Notes: generated from the letters alone by a model not told the origin. 64,000 nucleotides of DNA from Sinomonas atrocyanea (GCF_030811715.1 NZ_JAUSRH010000009.1:104740-168739); one strand, 5' to 3'; positions 1-8,881 are shown, counted from the stretch's first letter. A program made the numbers and translations.

Positions 1-36
1 ACGACGACGGAACCGTCGGCAGCCGCCGTCGTGCGC
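1..36. terminator. Partial long-stem hairpin, probable terminator
   Basis: The left arm ACGACGACGG (1-10) pairs with CCGCCGTCGT (23-32) with one mismatch. The right arm has the same core as four other intergenic hairpins in this window (near 7096, 53245, 59031 and 61221), so this is probably a member of that terminator family, perhaps cut by the window edge. It lies just past the stop of the McrB-like gene. Confidence 0.4.
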
Positions 37-61
37 TCCGGACCAGACGGGTCCGCAGGGC

Positions 62-2275
62 TCACGCGAGGCCCTCGAGGAGCGCGGCCGACGCCGACTC
101 GGCCTTCGCCGCGTCGTCGAACCAGTACTCCTCGAGGGTGGGCACGATCTCGGTGTCGACGACGCCGCGGAACCAGTCCGCGAAGGAGGTGACGCGCTCC
201 TCGGCGGGGGGAGTGACGAACGAGTGCCCGAGGCGGAACTCGGAGCCGAGCGCCGGGTCGTCGGCGATGCGGTCGTTGAGCGCCTCGAAGCGGAAGCGCA
301 CGAGCTCGAGCTCCTTGGAGTCCACGCCGTGCCGGGCGGACATCCACGCCTGCCACGCGTCGTTCACGCTCGGCTCGAGCGAGACGAAGGCGAAGCGGCG
401 GCGGAACGCGAGGTCCATGATCGCCAGCGACCGGTCCGCGAGGTTCATCGTGCCGATGATGTAGAGGTTGCTTGGCACGTGCACGCTCTCGGTGCCCGAG
501 CGGGGGTAGGCGAGCTGGAGGGACTCGCGCGGGGAGCGCTTGCCGGCCTCGATCAGCGTCAGGAGCTCGCCGAAGACCTGCACGGGGTTGCCGCGGTTGA
601 TCTCCTCGATGAGCATCACGTGGGGGACGTCCGGGTTCGCGTTGGCCCGCTCGACCATCTCCAGGAACGGCCCGTCCACGAGGGTGAGCTTCCCGTCGGA
701 GCCGGGGCGCCAGCCGCGCACGAAGTCCTCGTAGCTCGAGTTGGGGTGGAACTGGGTGGCGCGCAGGGCGGACTTGTTGTCCCGCGTGCCGATGAGCGCG
801 TACGCGAGGCGGCGGGCGAGCCAGGTCTTGCCGGTCCCCGGAGGGCCCTGGAGGATGAGGTTCTTCTTGGACCGCCACCGGGCGAGGTAGCCGTTGAGGT
901 CGGACTCGTCGATGAAGCAGCCGTCCGCCACGATGTCGCGCACCGTGTAGCTCGCCTGCGGGGACATGGGCGTGGGGTCGTCCTCGGGTTCGGGCGCCTC
1001 GCCGGCCGTGCCAGAGTCGGCGTGCGCGCCGTGGCCGTAGCGCTCGAGGTAGGCGGTCCAGGACAGCTCCGGGAAGGAGTGGACGGCGAACTGCGGGTCC
1101 TCGAACTTGGAGGCCAAGGTGTCCAGCAGGGTGACGTACGCGGCGCCGTCGGCCGTGAAGAAGTCCTGGTCGAGCATGAGCTCGGTCTTGAGGTACTGGC
1201 GGGAGCGGCCGTCGAGCGGGAGGTAGTTCCAGGGGCGCACCCAGAACAGGCCCATGGTGAGCTTGGTGCCCACGCGGTAGATGTCCCGGGCCCTGTCGTA
1301 GGCCGCGGCGAGGCGGAAGCGCTCGTGGTCCTCGCTCGAATCGGCCGCGGCCAGGGCTGCCTCGAACACGTCCCAGAGGCTGTCGATGTCGTCCTTCTGG
1401 CGGGTGCCCGCGGGCGGGAAGAACCAGGAGTTCTGGTTGTTCAGCAGCGGGATGCCGTCGAAGCCCGTCGGCGCCGGGGCGTCCACTCGGAGGAAGGCCG
1501 CCCAGTCGGCGGCGATCTCGGTGCGCTTGGCCGGGCTCGCGCCCCGGTTGAACGTGCCCATGACGGTGAAGGGGCAGATGTCCTTCAGCGGTACGGGGTT
1601 GTCCCGCCAGTCGCGGTCCATCAGGAAGCCGAGCTCCTCGTGCCGCTCCTGCATCGCCCGCAGGTGGGCGAGCAGTTCGCCGCGGCGGCGGCGGAAGCCG
1701 AGCAGCGCCGTCGCCATCGCCTCGTAGAAGGCGGTCCACTCGAAGCGCTGCTCCGGGGTGGGGTCGACGTCGCCGAACCGCTTCGCCCAGGCGGGGTCGT
1801 TGCGGAAGCGGTCGGTGTCCTGGGGCTCTCCGAGGAAGGTGAAGCGCAGGAGCGCCTCGCGCATCCAGTGGCCCGGGGTGACCTTCCAGATGGTGTGCCG
1901 GCCGGTGTAGAGGTACCACTCGCGGGGGCGCGCGGCGCGGGTCCAGTCGACGCCGATCTTGCGCCCGTCGCCCGGGTTGGCGGTGATGACGCCCACGGCC
2001 CGGACGGCCAGCACGGCAGCGGCATGGCCGTGGGTCTCGAACGGGAGGCCTGTGCGGCGGACGTAGGTGGACTTGAGGGCGATCCTGTCGCCGACCTTCA
2101 TCGACTTCACCGTGTCCAGGTAGCGGTCCTCGAAGCCGTTCTCCCAGATGCCCTGCGAGATGAACCGCTCGGCCTGGTCCTGGGACTCCTGGTCGGCGCC
2201 TGAGGACCCGACGAACCAGTATTGACCCTCGGGAACGCCCGCTTCCACCATTGACTGCCCTGCCTTCAGATCCAT
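62..2275 (-). CDS. mcrB: McrB-like AAA+ restriction GTPase/ATPase
   Basis: This 737-residue protein looks like the motor subunit of a modification-dependent (McrBC-type) restriction system. The AAA+ core is C-terminal: Walker A GPPGTGKT at 477-484, Walker B with VMLIEEINRGN at 553-563, and the McrB signature MNLADR at 610-615 followed by a sensor region with DLAFRRRFAF. The N-terminal ~150 residues begin YWFVGSSG and resemble EVE/PUA-like DNA-base-reading domains, which often replace the classic McrB N-terminus. A McrC nuclease partner would be expected downstream, before base 62, and cannot be seen. The start is uncertain: an ATG eight codons inside (2251) has the better-placed purine-rich site AAGGCAGGG. 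Confidence 0.85.
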   Translation of the reverse strand: MDLKAGQSMVEAGVPEGQYWFVGSSGADQESQDQAERFISQGIWENGFEDRYLDTVKSMKVGDRIALKSTYVRRTGLPFETHGHAAAVLAVRAVGVITANPGDGRKIGVDWTRAARPREWYLYTGRHTIWKVTPGHWMREALLRFTFLGEPQDTDRFRNDPAWAKRFGDVDPTPEQRFEWTAFYEAMATALLGFRRRRGELLAHLRAMQERHEELGFLMDRDWRDNPVPLKDICPFTVMGTFNRGASPAKRTEIAADWAAFLRVDAPAPTGFDGIPLLNNQNSWFFPPAGTRQKDDIDSLWDVFEAALAAADSSEDHERFRLAAAYDRARDIYRVGTKLTMGLFWVRPWNYLPLDGRSRQYLKTELMLDQDFFTADGAAYVTLLDTLASKFEDPQFAVHSFPELSWTAYLERYGHGAHADSGTAGEAPEPEDDPTPMSPQASYTVRDIVADGCFIDESDLNGYLARWRSKKNLILQGPPGTGKTWLARRLAYALIGTRDNKSALRATQFHPNSSYEDFVRGWRPGSDGKLTLVDGPFLEMVERANANPDVPHVMLIEEINRGNPVQVFGELLTLIEAGKRSPRESLQLAYPRSGTESVHVPSNLYIIGTMNLADRSLAIMDLAFRRRFAFVSLEPSVNDAWQAWMSARHGVDSKELELVRFRFEALNDRIADDPALGSEFRLGHSFVTPPAEERVTSFADWFRGVVDTEIVPTLEEYWFDDAAKAESASAALLEGLA

Positions 2276-2372
2276 GCCGCGTCCACGGCACCCAGAGCAT
2301 TAGATCATGTTCTGCTGGACGACGCGCCCGGGATCCGGGGGCCTCCCGGGGGCTCCGGAGGGGTCCTCGCGG

Positions 2373-2921
2373 CTAGGCGCGGACGGTGTAGTGCACGTAC
2401 ACGAAGCGGCCGATCCGGCGCTCGTCGACGAGGTCGAGGTCCAGCCTCGCCTCGGGCAGCGCGGGCGTCCCGCCGCCCACCGCGACCGGGGCGATGAACA
2501 GCCGCACGTCGTCCACGAGACGCGCCCCGAACGCCTCCGCGGCCAGTCCCGCGCCGCCGACCTCGAGGTCGGTGTGCTCCTTGAGGGCGCGGACCGCGGC
2601 TGGGTCGAAGCTGCGCTCGAGGCGCGTGCGCGCCGTCGTGACCTCCGGCAGGGTGCGGGAGTAGACGATCTTCTGCGCGGCCCGCCAGATCTGGGCGAAG
2701 TCGCGGACGACGCCGGCCGGCCCGGCGTCGATGACCGGGTCCGCCCAGGCGCGCATCACCTCGTACACCCGCCGGCCGTACAGGTAGGTGCCGACGGGCC
2801 GGAGGATGTCGTTCACCGCCGCGTGGACGTCCTCGTCAGGCTCGGCCCAATCGAAGCTGCCGCTGCGGTCGGCGATGTAGCCGTCGAGCGACGTGAGGTT
2901 CATGTACAGGAGCCGGCCCAT
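2373..2921 (-). CDS. RibD C-terminal/dihydrofolate reductase-like protein
   Basis: The protein (182 residues from the chosen ATG) is a dihydrofolate reductase-fold family member of the RibD_C type, probably an NADPH-dependent reductase of unknown substrate. It shows the family opening MGRLLYMNLTSLDGYIAD, a central LYGRRVYEVM segment, and the nucleotide-binding stretch DLEVGGAGLAAEAF with a downstream APVAVGGGTPAL motif. Upstream codons are open as far as 2957, but the family consensus starts at the ATG at 2921. Such stand-alone proteins are common in actinobacteria and are not tied to folate or riboflavin synthesis here; neighbours give no further hint. Confidence 0.8.
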   Translation of the reverse strand: MGRLLYMNLTSLDGYIADRSGSFDWAEPDEDVHAAVNDILRPVGTYLYGRRVYEVMRAWADPVIDAGPAGVVRDFAQIWRAAQKIVYSRTLPEVTTARTRLERSFDPAAVRALKEHTDLEVGGAGLAAEAFGARLVDDVRLFIAPVAVGGGTPALPEARLDLDLVDERRIGRFVYVHYTVRA

Positions 2922-2993
2922 GACTCCACTGTCGGTGCCGCCGGCGCGCCCCGGCAAGGGCCCGCTCAGCCCACGGGCCTCAGCCCACGGACC

Positions 2994-4970
2994 TCACCCC
3001 ACGTGAACCCAGGGCCGCTGGGTGACGTCCGGGACGGCCTGGCGGAGCACCTCGCGGGTCACGGGGGCGATCTCGCCCTCGCCGAAGAACATGAACCGCA
3101 GCAGGTTCCGCACGGGGTTGCCCTCGGTCCAGCGGAAGTAGATGTGCGGCATGAGGCCGGTGACGTCGCGGATGTGCAGCAGCACCGAGGCGATGGTGTT
3201 CGGGACCACGGGTCCGTGGACCTCGAGGACCCGGTAGCCGTGGCGCATGACGCCGTGGACGTCGAGCTCGGTCTCGAAGTCGGAGGAGTCGTCGACGATG
3301 ACCTCGAGGAAGATGACGTTCTCGTCGAGGGGGAGGTGGCTGACCTCGCTCGCGGAGGCGAGCTTGTCGCGGTACGCCTGGCTCGTGAGCCTGAGCGGCT
3401 CGTGGGCGATGATCTGGATGGGCCCCGATTCTGCGGAGGCGATGAACTCGATGGCCTTCTCGTCGAAGTGGATCTGGGTCGCGTGCAGCTCGAAGGAGCG
3501 CCGGGCCCTCGAGATGAAGGAGACGACGATGATCGCGGCGATGAAGATCGCGGCGATCTGGATGCCCTCGGGACGCTCGATCATGTTCGCGGCGGTGGTG
3601 TAGACGAACACGGCGGCGATGGTCCCGAAGCCGATCGTCAGCTTCCGCTGCCCGCGGTGCCGCGCCGAGAGGGTCACGGCGACGGCCGCGGAGGTCATGA
3701 GGACGAGGACGCCGGTGGCGTAGGCGCCGCCCTGGGCCTCGACGCTGGCCTGGAAGATGAGCGTGACCATGAAGGCGACGAACGTGAACACCAGGACGAG
3801 GGGCCGCGTGGCGCGCGTCCACTGGGGCGCCATGCCGTAGCGCGGCAGGTAGCGCGGCACGAGGTTCAGCAGGCCCGCCATGGCCGAGGCGCCGGCGAAC
3901 CAGAGGATCGCGATGGTGCTGATGTCGTAGACGCTGCCGAAGCCCACGCCCATGTACTCGTGGGCGAGGAGGGCCAGGGCTCGGCCGTCCGCGGCGCCGC
4001 CGGGCTCGAACTCCTTCTGCGGGATCAGGACCACGCTCGTGAAGCTGCTCGTGATGAGGAACGTGCTCATGATGAGCGCCGCGGTGGTCAGGAGCCGCTT
4101 GGTCCCGCGGATGCGCCCGGCCGGGTTCTCCTCGGTGTCGCTCGCGTCCCCGCGGATCTGGGGCATGACGGCCACGCCGGTCTCGAAGCCGGACATGCCG
4201 AGGGCGAGCTTGGGGAAGACCAGGAGGGCGACGCCCACCATGAGGATCGGGCTCCCGTGCGAGGTGGTGAGGGCGTGCCACCAGTCGCCGACTAGGAGGG
4301 GATGGGCGAGCGCCTGGCCGAAGGTGACGACCACGAGGACGGCGTTGAGGATGAGGTAGACCCCGACGAGGACGACGGCGACGCCGATCGCCTCCTTGAA
4401 TCCGCGCAGGAACACGGCCGAGAGCAGCGCGAGCAGCACGAGCGTGACCACGAGGTTCTGGTCCTGCAGCCACCCGGGCACGAGCGGGTTCGCGATCAGG
4501 TGCGCGGCAGCGTCCGCGGCGGAGAGCGTCATGGTGATCATGAAGTCCGTCGCCGCGAAGCCCAGCAGGGCCAGCACGAAGAACTTCCCGCCCCAGCGGG
4601 GGAGGAGGCGCTCGAGCATCGCGATGGAGCCGGAGCCGCTGTGGCTCTCGACCGAAACCCTCCGGTAGACCGGCAGCGCGCCGAAGAGGGTGACGATCAC
4701 GAGCACCACTGTTGCCAGCGGGGACAGCACCCCGGCCGCGACCACGGCGATGGCGGGCGCGTACCCGAGGGAGGAGAAGTAGTCCACGCCGGTGAGGCAC
4801 ATGACCTGCCACCACCGGTGCTTCTTCTCATGGCCCTGGGGGATCGCGTGCGGCCCCTGGTGGATGGCCTGCGGCTGCTGCAGGTCGTGCAGCAGCCAGG
4901 CCCGGAAGGAATGGGCCTTGGTCTCCCGTCCGAATCGGGGTTCGGCGGGTGGGCGGCTCAACGTGGTCAC
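2994..4970 (-). CDS. APC-superfamily transporter with KUP-like C-terminal domain
   Basis: The 658-residue membrane protein has about twelve hydrophobic segments between residues ~55 and ~500, starting with [19 protein letters not shown], then a ~150-residue soluble C-terminal domain ending near [21 protein letters not shown]-fold permeases with a large cytosolic tail of this kind include the KUP/KimA potassium carriers; actinobacterial relatives are often simply labelled amino acid permease. Substrate is therefore open between K+ and amino acids or polyamines. The start is GTG at 4970, with AGGAAGG seven bases upstream. That ribosome-binding site is buried in a 10-bp inverted repeat (4972-5021), suggesting translational control. 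Confidence 0.75.
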   Translation of the reverse strand: MTTLSRPPAEPRFGRETKAHSFRAWLLHDLQQPQAIHQGPHAIPQGHEKKHRWWQVMCLTGVDYFSSLGYAPAIAVVAAGVLSPLATVVLVIVTLFGALPVYRRVSVESHSGSGSIAMLERLLPRWGGKFFVLALLGFAATDFMITMTLSAADAAAHLIANPLVPGWLQDQNLVVTLVLLALLSAVFLRGFKEAIGVAVVLVGVYLILNAVLVVVTFGQALAHPLLVGDWWHALTTSHGSPILMVGVALLVFPKLALGMSGFETGVAVMPQIRGDASDTEENPAGRIRGTKRLLTTAALIMSTFLITSSFTSVVLIPQKEFEPGGAADGRALALLAHEYMGVGFGSVYDISTIAILWFAGASAMAGLLNLVPRYLPRYGMAPQWTRATRPLVLVFTFVAFMVTLIFQASVEAQGGAYATGVLVLMTSAAVAVTLSARHRGQRKLTIGFGTIAAVFVYTTAANMIERPEGIQIAAIFIAAIIVVSFISRARRSFELHATQIHFDEKAIEFIASAESGPIQIIAHEPLRLTSQAYRDKLASASEVSHLPLDENVIFLEVIVDDSSDFETELDVHGVMRHGYRVLEVHGPVVPNTIASVLLHIRDVTGLMPHIYFRWTEGNPVRNLLRFMFFGEGEIAPVTREVLRQAVPDVTQRPWVHVG

Positions 4971-4971
4971 C

Positions 4972-5021
4972 GGGGTACCTTCCTGATCGTGCCGCTGGTG
5001 CGACAGCCGAAAAGGTACCCC
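4972..5021 (-). promoter_or_regulatory. Inverted repeat masking the ribosome-binding site of the transporter gene
   Basis: GGGGTACCTT (4972-4981) and AAGGTACCCC (5012-5021) are perfect 10-bp inverted copies separated by 30 bases. In the minus-strand mRNA the downstream arm contains the AAGG of the AGGAAGG ribosome-binding site and ends one base before the GTG start. A folded leader would hide the site. It could instead be a protein operator, since the arms also read as DNA palindromes (GGTACC). No riboswitch class was recognised. Confidence 0.6.
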
Positions 5022-5065
5022 GTCCCAGGGCCCTCAGACCCAGTGTTTTACGGGATCTTTATGGC

Positions 5066-5377
5066 TCAGGCGGCCGCGGACTCGGGGCAGAGGACGAAAA
5101 CGTCCCCGCGGACCCCGATGCGCACCGGCTCGCGCACGGGGAGCACGGACATGACGTCGAGCCCCACCGCGAGCGTCCCCGAGCGCCGCTCGTCGCTGCG
5201 CGGGCTCCACAGGACGGAGCGCTCGGCGCCGTTGACCGAGACCGTGACGACCGCGGGCGCGGTCGGGAACGCTGCGAGCGCGCTGCCCGGGATCCTCAGG
5301 ACTTCGGAGTTGCGGTCGGATTCGGTCACCGGCTGCGAGGCCACCACGCGTTCATAGTCGTTCTCCCACGTCTGCAT
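5066..5377 (-). CDS. Small hypothetical protein (103 aa)
   Basis: This is an unrecognised 103-residue soluble protein without signal peptide or membrane segment. It starts at an ATG at 5377 behind TTGAGGC and ends 95 bases before the APC/KUP-like transporter on the same strand, so the two could be co-transcribed. The central part (VTVSVNGAERSVLWSPRSDERRSGTLAVGLDVMSVLPV) alternates short beta-like stretches with charged turns, reminiscent of small ligand- or RNA-binding beta barrels, but I cannot name a family. Codon use is typical of the region, with strong G/C in third positions, which supports it as a real gene. Confidence 0.55.
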   Translation of the reverse strand: MQTWENDYERVVASQPVTESDRNSEVLRIPGSALAAFPTAPAVVTVSVNGAERSVLWSPRSDERRSGTLAVGLDVMSVLPVREPVRIGVRGDVFVLCPESAAA

Positions 5378-5444
5378 GCCTCAACCACTATCACGTGGAC
5401 CCTCACGGACCGGGAGCCCGGCGCGTAACACCGCCCAGAAGACC

Positions 5445-5473
5445 TTGACAGTGGTGCGCATCACATCCAAAAT
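5445..5473 (+). promoter_or_regulatory. Sigma-70-type promoter of the NCS1 transporter gene
   Basis: TTGACA at 5445-5450 is a perfect -35 element; 17 bases later CAAAAT (5468-5473) is an acceptable -10. Transcription would start near 5480, inside the palindrome cluster, about 110 bases ahead of the ATG at 5589. Confidence 0.6.
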
Positions 5474-5477
5474 CTCC

Positions 5478-5514
5478 TTGGGATCCCAAAAAGGTATCCC
5501 AAAAAGGGATCCCA
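5478..5514 (+). promoter_or_regulatory. Palindromic operator cluster in front of the NCS1 gene
   Basis: TTGGGATCCCAA at 5478-5489 is a perfect 12-bp palindrome. It is followed by the related half GGTATCCCAA (5493-5502) and a third copy GGGATCCCA (5506-5514). The array sits at the predicted transcription start, the usual place for a repressor. Short palindromes of this size are seen as operators of FadR-type GntR and similar regulators; no regulator gene lies next to it. Confidence 0.6.
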
Positions 5515-5588
5515 CAGGAACGGGCCACCCGTCTGCTCCCGGTCCCCAGTTGCGCGCCTCCCTTGCTAGTTCTGACCTAGGAGTCACC

Positions 5589-7070
5589 ATGAGCGGTGAG
5601 CCGTCACTGCAGCAGCTGGACCCGTCCGGGCGGCTGTACAACGAAGACCTTGCCCCCGCCAGCGAGCGGAAGTGGAAGGCCTACAACTTCTTCGCCGTGT
5701 GGATGTCGGCGATCCACAACATCGGCACCTACACCTTCGTCGCGGGCCTCTTCGTGCTCGGACTCAACGGCTGGCAGGTGCTGGCCTCGATCCTCATCGG
5801 CACAGGGATCCTGTTCGTCGGGATGAACTGGGCCGGCCGCATGGGCCAGCAGACGGGCGTGCCTTTCCCCGTGATGGCACGGATCAGCTTCGGCATCTGG
5901 GGAGCCAACCTCCCCGCCCTCATCAGGGCCGTGATCGCCATCTGCTGGTACGGAATCCAGACCTACCTCGCCTCGATGGCGGTGGTGGTCCTCCTTCTGC
6001 GGATCGACCCGGCCCTCCAGGAGTACCAGGAGCAGTCCTTCCTCGGGCTCTCACTGCTGGGCTGGGCCTGCTTCCTCCTCCTCTGGGTGCTCCAGCTGCT
6101 CGTCATCACGCGGGGCATGGACGCCGTGCGGAGATTCCAGGACTGGGCGGGCCCCATCATCTGGCTCGTCATGCTCGCCATGGCGCTGTGGCTCTTCGCC
6201 CTCGCCGGCTGGAACATCCCGATGGACCTCTCCATCCATCCCCTGCCGGGCGGGGAGGCCTTCCGAGGCGTCTTCACCGGGGCGTTCCTCCTCGTCGCCA
6301 CCTACGCCACGATGCTGCTGAACTACTGCGACTTCACCCGCTTCGCCACCTCGCGCAAGGCCGTGGTCCGCGGCAACTTCTGGGGAATCCCCGTCAACTT
6401 CGCAGCCTTCGCGGCCATCAGCATCACCATGACCATCGGCACCGTCGTGGTGTTCGGCCAGGCCATCACCGATCCCGCCCTCATCATCGCCAAGGTGCCT
6501 GACACGGCAGTCCTCGTGGTCGGCGCGGTCATGTTCATCGTGGCCACCATCGGCGTCAACGTGGTGCTGAACTTCGTTTCGCCGGCCTATGACCTCGCGA
6601 ACGTCTGGCCGAAGCACATCACGTTCAAGCGCGGAGGCATGATCAGCGCCGTCCTGGCACTGCTCGTGATGCCGTGGAACCTCTACTCGAACCCCGTGGT
6701 GGTGAACTACTTCCTCGGCGGCCTCGGAGCCTTCCTCGGTCCCCTGTTCGGGATCATGGCCGCGGACTACTACCTCATCCGGCGCGGACACGTCGACATC
6801 CGCGAGCTCTACCGGGCCGACGAGCACGGACAGCACTTCTTCCGCCGCGGGGTGAACCCGAAGGCGATCGGGGTCTTCGTCCCGACCGCGGCGCTTGCCG
6901 CGGTCCTCGCCCTCGTGCCGGCGTTCGCGGACGTCGCGCCGTTCTCGTGGCCGATCGGGGTGGTCCTGTCTGCGGCCGCGTACTACTGGGCGGCGCGGCC
7001 CGCGCGCGCCGGGGCGGCCGCCGCCGTCCCGGAGGCGGTCGCGGTCGAGGCCGAGCCCGCCGTGGACTGA
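5589..7070 (+). CDS. NCS1-family nucleobase/hydantoin/allantoin cation symporter
   Basis: The 493-residue protein has the NCS1 signature in its first helices (KAYNFFAVWMSAIHNIGTYTF, then GQQTGVPFPVMARISFGIWGANLPALIRAV and CWYGIQTYL), close to the Mhp1 hydantoin and PucI allantoin carriers. About twelve membrane segments fill residues 30-470, and LNYCDFTRFA and NFVSPAYDLANVWP are also family-typical. It should import a nucleobase, allantoin or hydantoin with Na+ or H+. The ATG at 5589 was chosen because AGGAGT lies six bases upstream; the frame is open further up but only through the promoter and operators. The tail is Ala/Glu rich. It ends against a bidirectional terminator. Confidence 0.88.
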   Translation: MSGEPSLQQLDPSGRLYNEDLAPASERKWKAYNFFAVWMSAIHNIGTYTFVAGLFVLGLNGWQVLASILIGTGILFVGMNWAGRMGQQTGVPFPVMARISFGIWGANLPALIRAVIAICWYGIQTYLASMAVVVLLLRIDPALQEYQEQSFLGLSLLGWACFLLLWVLQLLVITRGMDAVRRFQDWAGPIIWLVMLAMALWLFALAGWNIPMDLSIHPLPGGEAFRGVFTGAFLLVATYATMLLNYCDFTRFATSRKAVVRGNFWGIPVNFAAFAAISITMTIGTVVVFGQAITDPALIIAKVPDTAVLVVGAVMFIVATIGVNVVLNFVSPAYDLANVWPKHITFKRGGMISAVLALLVMPWNLYSNPVVVNYFLGGLGAFLGPLFGIMAADYYLIRRGHVDIRELYRADEHGQHFFRRGVNPKAIGVFVPTAALAAVLALVPAFADVAPFSWPIGVVLSAAAYYWAARPARAGAAAAVPEAVAVEAEPAVD

Positions 7071-7095
7071 GCCTCGGCACGGGCAAACCCCACGT

Positions 7096-7141
7096 ACGAC
7101 GGCGGGTGGCCGGCCAGCGCGGCCCGGCCACCCGCCGTCGT
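7096..7141. terminator. Bidirectional terminator between convergent genes
   Basis: An 18-bp perfect stem starts ACGACGGCGGGTGGCCGG (7096-7113) and closes at 7124-7141 around a 10-base loop. It lies between the NCS1 gene and the convergent stress-protein gene and has the ACGACGGCGG core shared with other terminators in the window. Confidence 0.8.
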
Positions 7142-7151
7142 GCGCGGCAGG

Positions 7152-7580
7152 CTAGCTGCCGACGGTCTTGACGATGTAGACGTCGCACGGGGCGGTGTGC
7201 GCCACCTTGTTGGCGACGCTGCCCAGCAGGCGTCCGAGGCCCTGCATCCCGCGGTTGCCGACCACGATCATCTGCGCGTCGAGCCGCTCCGCCTCGGCGA
7301 CGATCGCCTCGGCCGGCTTGCCGCGCGCCGCGGCGTACGTGACCGTCAGGCCCGGCGCCTCGAGCGCGCGGGCCGTCTCCTTCGCGATCGCCACGGTCGT
7401 GTCCGCGTCCGAGACGATCCACGTGTCGCTGCCGCTGCCGAGGACCTCGGTGCGGTCGGAGTCGAACGCGGAGACGATGTGCAGCCGCGCCCCCAGCGCG
7501 ATGGCGAGCTGCTTGGCCTGCGCGGCGGCGCGCTCGGCGGTCTCGCTGCCGTCCACGCCGACCACGATCGGTCCAGTCAT
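7152..7580 (-). CDS. Universal stress protein (UspA family)
   Basis: The protein (142 residues, one Usp domain) opens with PIVVGVDGSETAERA and carries the ATP-binding loop GNRGMQGLGRLLGSV, matching the G-2X-G-9X-G(S) pattern of ATP-binding UspA proteins, so it probably binds ATP and dimerises. The final VANKVAHTAPCDVYIVK is the usual Usp C-terminus. It stands alone between a terminator and an oppositely regulated reductase gene on the same strand, 85 bases from it. It starts at ATG 7580. The exact stress it responds to cannot be told from sequence. Confidence 0.92.
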   Translation of the reverse strand: MTGPIVVGVDGSETAERAAAQAKQLAIALGARLHIVSAFDSDRTEVLGSGSDTWIVSDADTTVAIAKETARALEAPGLTVTYAAARGKPAEAIVAEAERLDAQMIVVGNRGMQGLGRLLGSVANKVAHTAPCDVYIVKTVGS

Positions 7581-7665
7581 GTTGTGCCCCTCCTCAAGGA
7601 TGACCTGATGTGGCCACCGTACCCGGCGCCGTGCGTGGGCCGCGCGAAGCGGCCCGTTCTGCCGG

Positions 7666-8316
7666 TCAGAGCGAGCCGAGGGCGTCCTCGATGGTGGTCT
7701 GTCCCTGGTTGAACCCGACGAACTGGCGCACCGTGCGCGGCTCGCGCAGCGCGGCGGCGGCGACCGCGGCGACGTCGGCCCGGCTCACGCTGCGCGAGTC
7801 GGAGGGGTCCGCGAGCTCGATCCTGCCGGTGCCGGGATCGGAGGTGAGCGTCGAGGGGCCGAGGATGGTCCAGTCCAGCGACGTCCCGCGCAGGTGCTCG
7901 TCCGCCGCGGCCTTGGCCTCGGCGTAGTGGAAGAACGGGTTCGACTCCGGGACGCCGTGGTCGGGCCCGGCGCCGAGGTAGGAGACCATGATGTAGCGCG
8001 GCACGTCCGCGGCCGAGGCGGCGCGCATGGAGCGGATCGCGGCGTCGCGGTCCACGGCGCGGGTGCGCTCGGGGCTGCCCCCGCCGGCGCCGGCGGACCA
8101 CACGACGGCGTTGTGCCCGGCGAGGATCTCGGCCAGGCCCTTCTCGTCGAGCGACTCGACGTCCGCGACGACGGCCGTGGCGCCCGTCGCCTCGACGTCG
8201 GCCACGTGCTCGGGGTTGCGGACGATCGAGGTGACCTCGTCCCCGCGCTGGACGAGCAGGGGTGCGAGGAGGAGGGCCACCTTGCCGTGGCCTCCGATGA
8301 TGGCGATGCGTGACAT
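7666..8316 (-). CDS. Atypical SDR, NAD(P)-binding protein (NmrA/YwnB-like)
   Basis: The 216-residue protein has an N-terminal Rossmann motif MSRIAIIGGHGKVALLLAP, an acidic strand end (VVADVES), and the atypical-SDR core YIMVSYLGAG with FHYAEAKAAAD, where Tyr and Lys take the YxxxK positions. Proteins of this type reduce or isomerise small substrates, or sense NAD(P) redox state; the substrate is unknown. The start at 8316 has AAGGAGCAGC upstream. It is followed on the same strand by the stress-protein gene, hinting at a stress role, but the 85-base gap does not prove an operon. Confidence 0.82.
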   Translation of the reverse strand: MSRIAIIGGHGKVALLLAPLLVQRGDEVTSIVRNPEHVADVEATGATAVVADVESLDEKGLAEILAGHNAVVWSAGAGGGSPERTRAVDRDAAIRSMRAASAADVPRYIMVSYLGAGPDHGVPESNPFFHYAEAKAAADEHLRGTSLDWTILGPSTLTSDPGTGRIELADPSDSRSVSRADVAAVAAAALREPRTVRQFVGFNQGQTTIEDALGSL

Positions 8317-8413
8317 GCGCTGCTCCTTCTTGCCGGTGGGCTCAAGACCACGTCCCACCTTGCCACGGCCGGGCCCTTCCTCCCACTTCCGTGTCCGAAG
8401 CCGCCCCGGGCGC

Positions 8414-8881
8414 CTATGCCCGCCGCTCCGCCTCCCACTCGTCGAGGAGCCCGGGCATCCGGCGGGTCAGGAAGCGGTAGAAGTCCGCCGTCTCCTGCGC
8501 CCGGGCCCGGGCCGGGCCGTCGGGGAGCTCGTCCGCCAGCGCGGCCGCGAGCCCCGCGAGCCGCTCGTACACGGGGTTCTGCCGCAGCGTGGCCACGTAC
8601 CACGGGTCCTCCGGGAGGGCGTACCGGTCGCGGCGGCTGCCCGGCTGCGAGACCCGGTGGACGAACCCGACCGTCTGCAGGTAGCGGACGGCGCCGGAGA
8701 CCGCGGCCGCGCTCGCGCCGAGGGCCTGGGCGAGCTCCGCAGCGGTCAGCGCGCCGTCCTCGGAGGCCACGAGGGCCAGCAGGGCCCGCGCGGGCATCTT
8801 GGGGAAGCCGGCGGCGGCCATGACGGCCGCGGAGGCCTCGGCCGCGTCGGGCAGGCGGCGCTGCTGCGGCTGGACGCTCAC
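8414..8881 (-). CDS. GbsR/MarR-type transcriptional regulator
   Basis: This 155-residue protein has a winged-helix domain (residues ~25-85: MPARALLALVASEDGALTAAELAQALGASAAAVSGAVRYLQTVGFV) followed by a helical dimerisation tail, the pattern of GbsR/MarR regulators that sit with ABC-2 drug exporters in actinobacteria. It begins at GTG 8881, which overlaps the permease stop (GTGA), so it is translationally coupled to the exporter and probably regulates it. A perfect 7-2-7 palindrome upstream of the ATPase gene (11520-11535) is the likely operator. Confidence 0.82.
   Translation of the reverse strand: MSVQPQQRRLPDAAEASAAVMAAAGFPKMPARALLALVASEDGALTAAELAQALGASAAAVSGAVRYLQTVGFVHRVSQPGSRRDRYALPEDPWYVATLRQNPVYERLAGLAAALADELPDGPARARAQETADFYRFLTRRMPGLLDEWEAERRA

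Noticed and set aside
224..2203. Long open frame on the plus strand opposite the McrB gene
   Set aside because: Its translation is Arg/Gly/Val-rich without domains; it exists because high-GC third positions remove stops from the complementary strand. The same applies to many long frames opposite genes elsewhere in the window.
4971..5065. c-di-AMP (ydaO-type) riboswitch ahead of the KUP-like gene
   Set aside because: Only ~95 bases are available and none of the conserved core sequences was found; only a simple inverted repeat is supported.
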